Assembly (NCBI GenBank): GCA_004144345.1
Contig: SEEL01000029.1
Coordinates: 1 to 43,150 of the forward strand
Direction: 5' to 3'
DNA from: Hyphomicrobiales bacterium
Lineage (GTDB): Bacteria > Pseudomonadota > Alphaproteobacteria > Rhizobiales > Devosiaceae
DNA length: 43,150 nt
Shown: positions 16,812 through 24,705 of the stretch, piece after piece
Layout of the letters: each line of letters begins with the position of its first letter
How positions within the stretch are numbered: the stretch's first letter is position 1
The notes under the pieces: generated by a model
Databases searched by the model: none
What the model saw: the letters and a program-made list of their open reading frames with translations, nothing else
Told to the model about the DNA's origin: nothing
Translations under genes and position numbers: made by a program

Positions 16812-17171
16812 ATGCGTGTTCTGACGGTCGATGATTCCCGCACCATCCTCGCCATGTTGCACCATACCCTGTCCAATGCAGGCTTCGAAGTGCTGCAGGC
16901 CGAGGACGGCCAGAAGGGGCTCGATGTGCTGAGCCGCGAGCAGGTGGATGTCGTGATCACCGACATCAACATGCCCGTGATGGATGGCATCGAGTTCATC
17001 AAGAATGTGCGCGCGTCGGGCGAATACAATTCGCTGCCGATCCTCATCCTCACCACCGAGACCAGCCAGGACAAGCGCGACCAGGGTCGCGCAGCAGGCG
17101 GCACCGGCTGGATCGTCAAACCCTTTGACCCCGAGAAACTGATCTCGGTGATCCATCGCGTGGTCCACTGA
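16812..17171 (+). CDS. cheY: CheY-type single-domain response regulator
   Basis: 119 residues, a receiver domain only. The acidic pair is Asp7-Asp8, the phosphoacceptor is Asp51 in VVITDINMPVMDG, the switch Thr is in ILTT (81/82), and Lys103 is in VKPFDPEKL. It should be phosphorylated by the CheA encoded 32 bases downstream and bind the flagellar switch or act as a phosphate sink. No flagellar gene is in the window, so motor output is not shown. Confidence 0.92.
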   Translation: MRVLTVDDSRTILAMLHHTLSNAGFEVLQAEDGQKGLDVLSREQVDVVITDINMPVMDGIEFIKNVRASGEYNSLPILILTTETSQDKRDQGRAAGGTGWIVKPFDPEKLISVIHRVVH

Positions 17172-17203
17172 CCGCGACATAACAAACCCAGAAGGGTTTC
17201 CAT

Positions 17204-19468
17204 TTGAGCGATCTCGACGACTTCAAGGCCACCTATTTCGACGAATGCTCCGAACTGCTGCTCGATCTCGAGGAGCAGTTCGCGGCGATCGAGGGCGGTG
17301 ACCGCAGCGCCGACCGGTTGAACGCCGTGTTCCGCGCCATCCATTCGATCAAGGGTGGCGGCGGCGCGTTCGGCTTTGCGGAGCTGGTGGCATTCTCGCA
17401 TGCCTATGAGACGCTGCTCGACCATGTGCGCGACGGCCGCATCGAGCTCAGCGAGCCGGTGACCAAGCTCTGCATCCGGGCCAATGACATCGTCGCTGAT
17501 TTCGTCAATGCGGCGAAGGCCGGGGCCAGCCTCGGCGCGGCCTATGGCGATGACGAGCGCAAGCAATTCGATGCGCTGACCAGCGGCGAGACGCCCGACA
17601 ATGGCGAGCCGCTGGACGAGTTCGACATCGACTTCACCCCGGTGATGGTCGATCTCGGTGGCGGCAGCGCAGTGACCGACGAAGCGGCGCTCGACGACAG
17701 CTTTGCCCAGGTGCCGCTGGCGGCCGAAAAGGGCCATTGGGAAATCCGCTTTGCGCCGCAGCGCGAACTCTATGCGCGCGCCAATGATCCGCTGCTGCTG
17801 TTCCGCGAACTGGCCAATATGGGCGAGCTCGGCGTGGTGGCCAAGCTCAATGAAATTCCGCCGCTGGCCGATTTCGAACCGTTCGGTGTCTATTGTGCGT
17901 GGGAGCTGACGCTGCTGTCGCCGACGGCCAATGTCGAAGCGATCGCCGAAGTGTTCGAGTTCGTCGAGGGCAATTGCGATCTGTCGATCGTCCAGCTCTC
18001 GAAAGGCGCGCCGCCCGTGCCGGCTGCCGCGCCGCTGGTGCCGCTGGCCGGCAATCCCGAGCCATCGCTCACCGAACTTGCCGCTATCGTGACGCCGCCG
18101 GGGGTGACGCTCGATCCCGGCCCGTCCCTCAGCTTTGCCGATCTCGCCGCGACGGTGCAGCAGGAGATGCCGCCGCGTGCCGTCGCTCCGGCGCCCGAAG
18201 CGCGGCCGGCCGCGCCGCTGGCCGGACCGAGCCTTGTGCATGACGAGCCCGAGGATCGCCGCAGCGGTCCCGAGGATCGCCGCGGCGCTGCCGTGCAGTC
18301 GATCCGTGTCGATCTCGACAAGGTCGATCGCGTCGTCAACATGGTGGGCGAACTGGTGATCACCCAGTCGATGCTCACCCAGCAGATGGATGACACGCTG
18401 CGGGCCCGCTACCAGGAACTGGTGCGCGGTCTCGAAGTGCTGGCGCAGACGACGCGCGGCCTGCAGGACGCGGTGATGGCGATCCGCGCGCAGCCGGTCA
18501 AATCGGTGTTCAGCCGCATGCCGCGCCTGGTGCGCGAGCTGGCGCTCAAGACCGACAAGAAGATCAAGCTCGAGACGATCGGCGAAGCGACCGAAATCGA
18601 CAAGACGGTGATCGAGCAGCTCAGCGATCCCTTGACCCATATGATCCGCAACTCGGCCGACCACGGCATCGAGATGCCGGACAAGCGCCGCGCCGCCGGC
18701 AAGCCGGAGACCGGCACGATCCGCCTCTCGGCGGAGCAGGCGGGCGGCAACATCTTGATCGCGGTCGAGGACGATGGCGGCGGTATCAACCGCGAGCGCG
18801 TGCTCGAAGTGGCGCGCTCAAAGGGCATCGTCGCGATGGACGTGACGCCGACCGACGAGCAGATCGACCAGCTGATCTTTGCGCCGGGCTTCTCCACCGC
18901 TGCTGAAGTGTCCGACATTTCGGGCCGCGGCGTCGGCATGGATGTGGTGCTGTCCAACATCAAGAAGATCGGCGGCTCGGTGCATGTGAAGTCGCGCACC
19001 GGACAGGGGACGCGCATGACGCTGCGCTTGCCGCTGACGCTGGCCGTGCTCGACGTGATGCTGGTCAAGGTCGGCCCGTCGCCCTATGTGGTGCCGCTCT
19101 CCTCGATCGTTGAAACCATCCAGTGTTCGCGCGCCGATTTCGGCCGGGCGCCGTCGGGTGCCAAAGTGCTGCGCGTGCGTGGCGAATATGTGCAGGTCGT
19201 CGATCTCGCCGAGCGCTTCCAGCTCGACACCGACAGCGAGATGGCCAACCGCTTCGTCGTGCTGTGCGAGGCCGAGGGCGGGGTCAAGGTCGCCCTGGTG
19301 GTCGATGACATCATCGGCCAGCAGCAGGTCGTGATCAAAAGTCTTGAAGAGAATTTCCAGTCGATCGAGGGCATCGCCGGGGGAACCATCCTCGGCGACG
19401 GGAATGTCGCTCTAATCGTTGATGTGCAGGGTCTCAGGACCCTGTCGCTCCACAAGAACGCCGCCTAG
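17204..19468 (+). CDS. cheA: Chemotaxis histidine kinase CheA
   Basis: 754 residues. The Hpt (P1) domain has phosphoacceptor His47 in AIHSIKGGGGAFGF. A P2-like domain (about 175-270) is followed by a Pro/Ala-rich linker, a dimerisation segment (VDRVVNMVGELVITQSMLT), the kinase core with N-box LTHMIRNSADHGIE, G1 VEDDGGG and G2 GRGVGMDV, and a CheW-like domain at the C terminus. Start is TTG 17204 with GAAGGG seven bases upstream (17191-17196), the first good start with a ribosome binding site. It phosphorylates CheY and is coupled to receptors through CheW. Confidence 0.95.
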   Translation: MSDLDDFKATYFDECSELLLDLEEQFAAIEGGDRSADRLNAVFRAIHSIKGGGGAFGFAELVAFSHAYETLLDHVRDGRIELSEPVTKLCIRANDIVADFVNAAKAGASLGAAYGDDERKQFDALTSGETPDNGEPLDEFDIDFTPVMVDLGGGSAVTDEAALDDSFAQVPLAAEKGHWEIRFAPQRELYARANDPLLLFRELANMGELGVVAKLNEIPPLADFEPFGVYCAWELTLLSPTANVEAIAEVFEFVEGNCDLSIVQLSKGAPPVPAAAPLVPLAGNPEPSLTELAAIVTPPGVTLDPGPSLSFADLAATVQQEMPPRAVAPAPEARPAAPLAGPSLVHDEPEDRRSGPEDRRGAAVQSIRVDLDKVDRVVNMVGELVITQSMLTQQMDDTLRARYQELVRGLEVLAQTTRGLQDAVMAIRAQPVKSVFSRMPRLVRELALKTDKKIKLETIGEATEIDKTVIEQLSDPLTHMIRNSADHGIEMPDKRRAAGKPETGTIRLSAEQAGGNILIAVEDDGGGINRERVLEVARSKGIVAMDVTPTDEQIDQLIFAPGFSTAAEVSDISGRGVGMDVVLSNIKKIGGSVHVKSRTGQGTRMTLRLPLTLAVLDVMLVKVGPSPYVVPLSSIVETIQCSRADFGRAPSGAKVLRVRGEYVQVVDLAERFQLDTDSEMANRFVVLCEAEGGVKVALVVDDIIGQQQVVIKSLEENFQSIEGIAGGTILGDGNVALIVDVQGLRTLSLHKNAA

Positions 19469-19491
19469 AAGGGCGGCAGAAGGACCAGAAG

Positions 19492-19980
19492 ATGGACAAT
19501 CTCGCCTACAAGGACGACTACGGACAGGTCGCCCAGATCAATGCCCAGAACTCGCTGCAGCTGATTGCCTTCTCGATCGGCGAGCAGACCTATGGCGTCG
19601 AGATCACCACGGTGCGCGAGATCCGCGCCTGGAATGGTGCAACGCCGCTGCCCAATACGCGCGAATATGTGCGCGGCGTGATCAATTTGCGCGGCACGAT
19701 CGTGCCGATCTTCGATCTGCGCGCCCGCTTCGGCGAAGGCCAGACCTCGCCCACCAAGAACCATGTGGTGGTGGTGATGTCGGTCGGCGACAAATGGGTC
19801 GGCATCCTGGTCGATGCGGTGAGCGACATCCTGACCGTGAGTAAGGACGAGATCCACAATGTGCCCGAGGGCAATTCGATGGATATGGAACTGCTCAACG
19901 GGATCGTGACGCATGAGAGCCGCATGGTCGGGCTGATCGATTTGCATGCGGTGGTCAGCGGCGCCAAGACGGACGCCTGA
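19492..19980 (+). CDS. cheW: Chemotaxis coupling protein CheW
   Basis: 162 residues, one CheW domain: LIAFSIGEQTYGVEITTVREI at the start (split at TYGVEIT), PNTREYVRGVINLRGTIVPI in the middle, and WVGILVDAVSDILTV later. It links CheA to chemoreceptors. It ends the operon, followed by a clear terminator at 20007-20032. No receptor (MCP), CheR or CheB is encoded in the window, so the array must be completed from elsewhere. Confidence 0.95.
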   Translation: MDNLAYKDDYGQVAQINAQNSLQLIAFSIGEQTYGVEITTVREIRAWNGATPLPNTREYVRGVINLRGTIVPIFDLRARFGEGQTSPTKNHVVVVMSVGDKWVGILVDAVSDILTVSKDEIHNVPEGNSMDMELLNGIVTHESRMVGLIDLHAVVSGAKTDA

Positions 19981-20006
19981 GTTAGATCGCCAGCACTGAG
20001 TTTTCG

Positions 20007-20032
20007 GGCTCGCGCGATGCGCGGGCCTTTTT
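20007..20032 (+). terminator. Rho-independent terminator of the chemotaxis operon
   Basis: GGCTCGCGC and GCGCGGGCC form a 9-bp stem (one G:T) around GAT, followed by five T residues at 20028-20032, 26 bases after the cheW stop. Confidence 0.85.
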
Positions 20033-20098
20033 ACATTTCACAGGGCGAGCGGAAACCTCCGCCGGCCCTACCGGCGATGTCAAAGAACCCTTGCTCTT

Positions 20099-20333
20099 GC
20101 CCTTCTCGGGCGAGAGCGAGCAGCGGCGAGGGCTGGCCTCGACGCGGGTAGTCCGCAGTTGGTGAGGCTCGCGCCTCGCCGCTGCAACCGGGCTTGCCTC
20201 AGGACCGATGATCTGCCGGAATCTCTCTCCACGTCCGGCGGTGGTTCAGATGCGCCGCCCTACCGGCTCCTAACGCACCCGCTCGACAGGGTCGGTAACT
20301 GTCCCTGCCGTCCACCGTGCCGCCAATGGCGGA
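20099..20333. repeat. Dispersed ~235-bp repeat, copy 2 (inverted relative to 1-235)
   Basis: Reverse complement of 1-235 at about 94% identity by eye. It is followed by 265 bases (20334-20598) in which I see no gene, RNA or clear repeat. The preserved length without an open frame argues for a non-coding repeat family rather than a decayed gene. Confidence 0.85.
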
Positions 20334-20598
20334 CACAGCATCGATCCCGGGTTGCTAGTGGCGAGCGACCCCGCCCCACCCGGCCTCCGCTCCCCGGCTG
20401 CTCGTTTGCAACCATCGCTCCCGAAGAGCGGATAGGGGCATAATACACCCGCTGGAATCGACGTGGATAAGTCGGCCGGAATCGGGGGTGGTTCTGGAGG
20501 AATGTTTAGCTGTGAGAGCGGCTTAGCGAGCGGAATGCATTAGTGGAGTTGAGGGTTTTCGGGGTGCGGATGAATGCGTAGATTCTGGTGGTTTGGGG

Positions 20599-20724
20599 CC
20601 CCACCCTCATCCGCCCTTCGGGCACCTTCTCCCATCGAAGGAGAAGGCCACCCCACCGGCATCGCGGCTCCGTCGCCTTCTCCCTTGATGGGAGAAGGTG
20701 GGCGAAGCCCGGATGAGGGTGGGG
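20599..20724. repeat. Long imperfect inverted repeat (CACCCTCATCCG family)
   Basis: The left arm begins CCCCACCCTCATCCGCCC and runs through TTCGGGCACCTTCTCCC; the right arm mirrors it and ends GGATGAGGGTGGGG. An inner pair, CCTTCTCCC and GGGAGAAGG, recurs. Similar intergenic palindromes are widespread in Hyphomicrobiales genomes. It does not encode a protein. Confidence 0.75.
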
Positions 20725-20747
20725 CGACGAGCTCGGTGCTAGCTGCG

Positions 20748-20773
20748 CTGGATTCCCGCCTGCGCGGGAATGA
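20748..20773. repeat. Short palindromic intergenic repeat, copy 1
   Basis: Contains GGATTCCCGCCTGCGCGGGA, a hairpin with TTCCCGC/GCGGGAA arms. The same 26-bp unit recurs at 20998-21023 and 29469-29494, and in diverged inverted form at 20946-20971. Confidence 0.8.
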
Positions 20774-20790
20774 CGTTGTGCTTGTGGCAC

Positions 20791-20929
20791 GCCCCACCCA
20801 CCGGCTGCGCCGGTCCCCCCTCCCCGGTGGGGAGGGATGGGCTCCACTCAAGGTGCGGCAGTCGGGTTATCCCTCCTCGGCGCGCAGCGCTGGGGAGGGG
20901 GGACCACGCGTAGCGTGGTGGGTGGGGCA
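20791..20929. repeat. Mosaic repeat module, copy 1
   Basis: Begins CCCCACCCACCGGC, has the inner hairpin CCGGTGGGGAGGGATGGGCT on one side and GCTGGGGAGGGGGGACCACG on the other, and ends GTGGTGGGTGGGGCA. The arms are roughly complementary. Closely similar modules are at 29238-29423 and (first half only) 29512-29570. Confidence 0.8.
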
Positions 20930-20945
20930 TGCAGCGTCCACTGCG

Positions 20946-20971
20946 TCATCCCCGCGAAGGCGGGGATCCAG
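20946..20971. repeat. Short palindromic intergenic repeat, inverted diverged copy
   Basis: TCATCCCCGCGAAGGCGGGG followed by ATCCAG is the inverted, diverged form of the unit at 20748-20773. Confidence 0.65.
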
Positions 20972-20997
20972 AGGCCACGACCATTGTGCTGACTGCC

Positions 20998-21023
20998 CTG
21001 GATTCCCGCCTGCGCGGGAATGA
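20998..21023. repeat. Short palindromic intergenic repeat, copy 2
   Basis: Same 26-bp unit as 20748-20773. The flanking GACTGCC before it and ATTTGTGGG after it are also shared with the copy at 29469-29494, so the shared unit is longer than the palindrome. Confidence 0.8.
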
Positions 21024-21065
21024 ATTTGTGGGGTGGCGCGAAGTGTAGTGCGTGGGGTGGCGGAC

Positions 21066-21096
21066 AAAAAGATGGCCGCCCTGCGGGAGGGCGGCC
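21066..21096 (-). terminator. Orphan minus-strand rho-independent terminator
   Basis: On the minus strand GGCCGCCCT and its complement form a 9-bp stem (21074-21082 with 21088-21096) followed by ATCTTTTTG. No minus-strand gene lies between it and the plus-strand DUF2147 start at 21326, so it would end an unannotated transcript of up to about 230 nt, or serve as an insulator. Confidence 0.6.
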
Positions 21097-21215
21097 CAGG
21101 CTTTGGGCGGTTTGGGGCGCTGGCGGTTGGCGACGGCAGCGCGGCCGGGTCCGGTGGTTGGGGGCTACCGGATGAGGGGAGGCTAGGGGCGGCGCATGAC
21201 ACCCTTGTGACGCCA

Positions 21216-21252
21216 CGATGGACGGTTGAGCCCCGATGGTGACGATTGAGCC
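21216..21252. repeat. Small tandem duplication
   Basis: CGATGGACGGTTGAGCC (21216-21232) is followed by CGATGGTGACGATTGAGCC (21234-21252). It lies about 75 bp upstream of the DUF2147 gene. Function unknown. Confidence 0.5.
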
Positions 21253-21325
21253 TTGATTCAGTCCCATTCGACCGCATGATTGGCGGCACGCGCGGGGGCG
21301 CTTACCGACTACGAGGAATATTCAG

Positions 21326-21721
21326 ATGATCGGATCGTTGCGGACCATTGTGGCGCTCGGCACCGCGGCCATGATGTCGATGAGCCCGGTGCTGGCGGCG
21401 GAGTCGCTTGGCATCTACCAGACCAGCGACCGCAAGATGGACTATGAGCTCAATTTGTGCGGCGACAATGGCAAGAATTTGTGCGTGACGCTGCTGGCGG
21501 CGCGCGGCAGCGCGGCGACGGGGCAGGTGAAGCCCTATATCGGCAAGCATGTGGTGAGCAACGCCAAGCCGTCGGGCAACAATAAATGGAAGGGCAAGAT
21601 GCGGGTGGGCCAGTATGAACTCAACGGCTCGCTGACCCTGACCCCGGGCAAGAAATTCGTGATGTCGGGCTGCGTCTATGTCGTCATCTGCGACGACTTC
21701 ACCCTGATTCCCGCAGAGTAG
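21326..21721 (+). CDS. DUF2147-family secreted protein
   Basis: 131 residues with a signal peptide (hydrophobic TIVALGTAAMMSMSPVLA, cleavage after LAA, about residue 25). The mature part follows DUF2147: YQTSDRKMDYELNLCGDNGK then NLCVTLLAA, KHVVSNAKPSGNNKWKGKM, and the end MSGCVYVVICDDFTLIP with a cysteine pair. The family is periplasmic or outer-membrane-associated and of unknown role. Its last 23 bases overlap the 3' end of the convergent EamA gene. Confidence 0.78.
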   Translation: MIGSLRTIVALGTAAMMSMSPVLAAESLGIYQTSDRKMDYELNLCGDNGKNLCVTLLAARGSAATGQVKPYIGKHVVSNAKPSGNNKWKGKMRVGQYELNGSLTLTPGKKFVMSGCVYVVICDDFTLIPAE

Positions 21722-22613
21722 GTTCGTGCTTCTGCCCGCGCAGAGCGGGCACCAGTTCGACCGTGATGATTGCCAGGAAAATGACTGCCGCCCCGAGATA
21801 GCCGAGGGGCGGCAGTCTTTCATGGAGGATCAGCGCACCACCGAGGGCCGCAAAAAGCGATTCCGCCGAGAGGATGATCGCGGCATTGGCGGCCGGCACA
21901 TGCTGCTGGCCGATGGCCTGGAAGGTGAAGGCGACGGCGGTCGAGAAGACGCCGGAATATAGAATCGCGATCCAGCCGGCCGAGATGCCCGTCAGTTCCG
22001 GCGTCTCGAGCGCGAACGCGCCGGCGAGGGCCAGCACCGCCACCGAACCGAAATTGACGGTCGAGATGAAGATGGGCATGCCGGTTTCCTTGACCAGCGC
22101 GCCCAGCATCGAGACCTGCACGCCCCAGAACACGGCGCAGATCAGCAATTGCAGATCGCCAATGCTCAGGCTGCTGAAATCGGCGCCGGTGAGCAGATAG
22201 ATGCCGAACAGAGCGAGCGGGGCGCCCAGATAGATGATCGGGTGCGGCTTGGCGCGGATGGTGAGGTAGGTGACGATCGGCGTGAAGATCACATAGAGCG
22301 AGGTGATGAAGCCGCCATTGGTGACGCTGGTGGTGATGAGCGCCACCTGCTGGAACCACACGCCGAGGAAGAAGGCGACGCTGAGAATGCCGATGCGGAT
22401 CCATTGCTCGCGGCTGATGACGACTCCCTTCGCCGTCTGCCGCCGGTATTCGCGGATGGCGAGCGGCAGGACGAGGAGCGTGCCGAGCACATAGCGCACG
22501 CCGGCGAAGGTGAGGGGCTGCATGTGCTCCATGGCCCCCTTCTGGAACACGAAGGCAAAGCCCCACAGGGCCGTGCAGATCACGAGCAGCAGAACAGCGA
22601 TGGCACGATTCAT
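21699..22613 (-). CDS. EamA/DMT-family transporter
   Basis: 304 residues with about ten hydrophobic segments in two EamA repeats. The first begins IAVLLLVICTALWGFAFVFQ with LTFAGVRYVLGTLLVLPLAI; the second starts around ICAVFWGVQVSMLGALVKET and ends with AIILSAESLFAALGGALILHE, the typical DMT helix nine. Exporters of amino acids and metabolites belong here; the substrate is unknown. It starts 5 bases after the class V aminotransferase gene ends, so the two are one transcription unit and the transporter may export or import a related compound. Confidence 0.88.
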   Translation of the reverse strand: MNRAIAVLLLVICTALWGFAFVFQKGAMEHMQPLTFAGVRYVLGTLLVLPLAIREYRRQTAKGVVISREQWIRIGILSVAFFLGVWFQQVALITTSVTNGGFITSLYVIFTPIVTYLTIRAKPHPIIYLGAPLALFGIYLLTGADFSSLSIGDLQLLICAVFWGVQVSMLGALVKETGMPIFISTVNFGSVAVLALAGAFALETPELTGISAGWIAILYSGVFSTAVAFTFQAIGQQHVPAANAAIILSAESLFAALGGALILHERLPPLGYLGAAVIFLAIITVELVPALRGQKHEPTLRESG

Positions 22614-22618
22614 ATGGA

Positions 22619-23848
22619 TCAGAGCTCTGCGTCGAGAGCTTTGATCAGCCGTTCGACTTCTTCGGGCGTGGTGTAGTGGACGAAGGAGAGGCGCAGCGCG
22701 CCATGGGCCGGGTTGACGCCCATCGCCTCGAGCAGGCGGTAGGCATAGAAATGGCCGCCGCCGACGCCGATATTGTGCCGCGCCAGCATGCCGGCGACAT
22801 GCGCCGCGGGCCGGTCGGTGACGATGGCGACGGTGGGGGCGCGCTTGACCGGATCGTCGGGGCCGAGCAGGCGAATGCCGTTCTTCTTGCGCAGATAATC
22901 GAGCAGCGGCGCGAGCAAAGCGACCTCCTGCGCCCGCATGGCGTTGTGGGCGATGCGGAAGGGACCGGCGCCCTGGATGGCGGTGCCGGCGATCTCGGCG
23001 ACCTTTTCGAGATAGTCGACGATGCCCGCGGCGGCGGCGATCTGCGCGTGGTCGGGACCGGCCGGGTTGAGGCGCTTTTCGCGCGCCGTCTCGTTGAAGA
23101 AGTGCGACTGGTTGGGCAGTTCGGAGGCGAGCGAGGGACGGACGGCCATGATGCCCTGATGCGGGCCGTACACCTTGTAGGCCGAGAACAGGTAGATGTC
23201 GCAACCGAGCGCGAGCACATCGGGCAGGCCATGCGGGGCGTAGGACACGCCATCGACGATCGAGACGGCGCCGAAGGCCTTGGCCTTCTTGACCGCTTCG
23301 GCGACCGGGTTGATCTCGCCGACGACGTTGGAGACATGCGGCATGCAGAGCAGGCGCACCTTGCTGTCGAGCAGCTTGTCGAGCGCCGCCAGATCGAGGT
23401 GGCCGGTCTGCTTGTCGACCTGCCATTCGCGGATCTCGATGCCGCGCGAGGCGAGCTTGCGCCAGACGCCGGAATTGGCCTCGTGGTCCTGATTGGTGAC
23501 GATGATGGCATCGGCCGGACGCAGCCAGCTCTCGAAGGCGCGGGCCAGCGTATAGGTGTTGGCCGAGGTCGAGGGGCCGAAATGGATCCAGTCGGCGGCG
23601 ACGTTCATGGCCTGAGCGAGGCGGCGGTAGGAATCGTCCATGGCGCGGGCGGCGGCGCGGGACGGGCCGTTGAACTCGTAGGGCTGGACCTTGTGGTTCC
23701 AGTAGAAGTCGCGCATCCGGTTGAGCACCTGGGCGGAGGTGTAGGACCCGCCGGCATTCTCGAAATAGGCGAAATCGGCCAGGTCGGGCTGGCGGAACGA
23801 GGGGAACTCGGCGCGGATGCGCGCGGGATCGAGAGGCAGGGTGGTCAT
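22619..23848 (-). CDS. Class V aminotransferase (cysteine desulfurase-like)
   Basis: 409 residues, PLP-dependent fold type I. Visible are FENAGGSYTSAQVLNRM near residue 28, HFGPSTSANTYTLARAFES, the PLP-binding Asp in SIVDGVSYAPHG, and the Schiff-base Lys in LFSAYKVYGPHQG near residue 225. The family includes SufS-like desulfurases and kynureninase-like enzymes; this one belongs to the stand-alone 'cysteine desulfurase-like protein' group and has no isc/suf genes around it, so I do not assign iron-sulfur assembly. It is followed by an EamA transporter in the same operon. Confidence 0.83.
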   Translation of the reverse strand: MTTLPLDPARIRAEFPSFRQPDLADFAYFENAGGSYTSAQVLNRMRDFYWNHKVQPYEFNGPSRAAARAMDDSYRRLAQAMNVAADWIHFGPSTSANTYTLARAFESWLRPADAIIVTNQDHEANSGVWRKLASRGIEIREWQVDKQTGHLDLAALDKLLDSKVRLLCMPHVSNVVGEINPVAEAVKKAKAFGAVSIVDGVSYAPHGLPDVLALGCDIYLFSAYKVYGPHQGIMAVRPSLASELPNQSHFFNETAREKRLNPAGPDHAQIAAAAGIVDYLEKVAEIAGTAIQGAGPFRIAHNAMRAQEVALLAPLLDYLRKKNGIRLLGPDDPVKRAPTVAIVTDRPAAHVAGMLARHNIGVGGGHFYAYRLLEAMGVNPAHGALRLSFVHYTTPEEVERLIKALDAEL

Positions 23849-23890
23849 GATTGGCGCCCGGAAGTGATCCGGTTTGGTAGCCGTTTGGCC

Positions 23891-23927
23891 GGAATAAGAA
23901 TAGCCCCGGCCGGGCGACCGGGGCTAT
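23891..23927 (-). terminator. Hairpin terminator downstream of the LTXXQ gene
   Basis: ATAGCCCCGG and CCGGGGCTAT form a perfect 10-bp stem (23900-23909 with 23918-23927). On the minus strand it is followed by TCTTATTCC, a T-rich tail. Confidence 0.65.
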
Positions 23928-23985
23928 CGGGCGAGGGGCGAGCTCGCCGCCGGGCGGGAGAGGGAACCCGCCGGGTTTGATTGGC

Positions 23986-24564
23986 TCAGCGGCCGGGGGC
24001 CGGGGCGCGGTGCGAGCGATCGCCGCCATCGTGGCGGCCGTGGCCGTCGCGATCATCATGGCGGAGCCAGCGGCGGGGCATCAGGTCGGCCTTCTGCGCG
24101 TCGGTCAGGCTGGCGTAGAACGCCTCGAAATCGGGGAGCACGGCGGTGAGGGCCGCAAGGCGCGATTCCTCGAGGGCGAGGCGCGACTTCAGCCGGGCCA
24201 GTAAGTCGGGCTCCGCGTCGGCGCTGCGGTCGGCGAGCGCTTCGGTGCAGGCATCGGCGAAGCTGGTCTGGTTGGTGAGGGCGCTGGTGCGGAAGGTGTC
24301 GAACAGGGTGGTCTGTTCGGCGGTGAGGCTCAGGCGATGCGAGAGGCGGACGAGGGCGACCTCGAGTTCCTCGGCGGCACGCGGCGAGCAGGTGAGATTG
24401 AGGAAAGAGGCACCGGGGCCGATGCCGCCCTGGCGGTCGATGCGATGCACCTGGCGGTCGGATTTGTTGGCGACGGGATTGGCGCTGCCCTGCGCCATGA
24501 CCGGCGCAACGGCGACGGTGAGCGTGGTGGCGACGAGCGCGGCGAGGGCGATTGATTGCTTCAC
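23986..24564 (-). CDS. Periplasmic LTXXQ (Spy/CpxP-like) protein
   Basis: 192 residues with a signal peptide (ALAALVATTLTVAVAPVMA, cleavage before QGS). Two LTXXQ-type motifs are present, LTAEQ near residue 80 and LTDAQ near residue 150, with a helical region between. Proteins of this kind bind misfolded proteins or metals in the periplasm. The last 25 residues are rich in His, Asp and Arg (HDDRDGHGRHDGGDRSH), which may bind metal; that is inference. GTG at 24564 is chosen because GGGAG lies six bases upstream and the signal peptide then starts at once. Confidence 0.72.
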   Translation of the reverse strand: MKQSIALAALVATTLTVAVAPVMAQGSANPVANKSDRQVHRIDRQGGIGPGASFLNLTCSPRAAEELEVALVRLSHRLSLTAEQTTLFDTFRTSALTNQTSFADACTEALADRSADAEPDLLARLKSRLALEESRLAALTAVLPDFEAFYASLTDAQKADLMPRRWLRHDDRDGHGRHDGGDRSHRAPAPGR

Positions 24565-24673
24565 TGGAGGCTCCCTAGGAGGGGGATCGACGCGATCCCG
24601 ATGCAAGGAGACTGGGCTGCGCCGCCTCACCGCGAGATTGCGGTCACATGAAGCTTTGGACAGTTTGGAAAGG

Positions 24674-24689
24674 CGGCGCCGGAGCGCCG
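24674..24689 (-). terminator. Weak GC hairpin after the CBS gene
   Basis: CGGCGC and GCGCCG pair around CGGA. On the minus strand the run CCTTTCC follows. It is weak evidence for termination of the CBS-domain gene. Confidence 0.3.
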
Positions 24690-24705
24690 GCCGTTCGCTG
24701 GCGCC

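Noticed and set aside
16439-18664. Very long open frame (741 codons) on the minus strand opposite the STAS, cheY and cheA genes
   Set aside because: It is a codon-bias shadow of real high-GC genes. Its translation is Arg/His-rich with no family pattern, while the plus strand shows complete chemotaxis domains.
20599-21030. Regularly placed repeats that might be a CRISPR array
   Set aside because: Units differ in length and orientation, are palindromic, and have no uniform spacers. No cas gene is present.
20574-21289. Several Pro/Arg-rich frames of 90-150 codons in the repeat block, and similar ones at 29074-29762
   Set aside because: The frames consist of repeat modules. The same peptide pieces appear wherever a module is copied.
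22676-23980. 434-codon open frame on the plus strand opposite the class V aminotransferase
   Set aside because: Same cause: composition is Asp/Gly/Arg-rich without a fold pattern, and the aminotransferase on the minus strand is clear.
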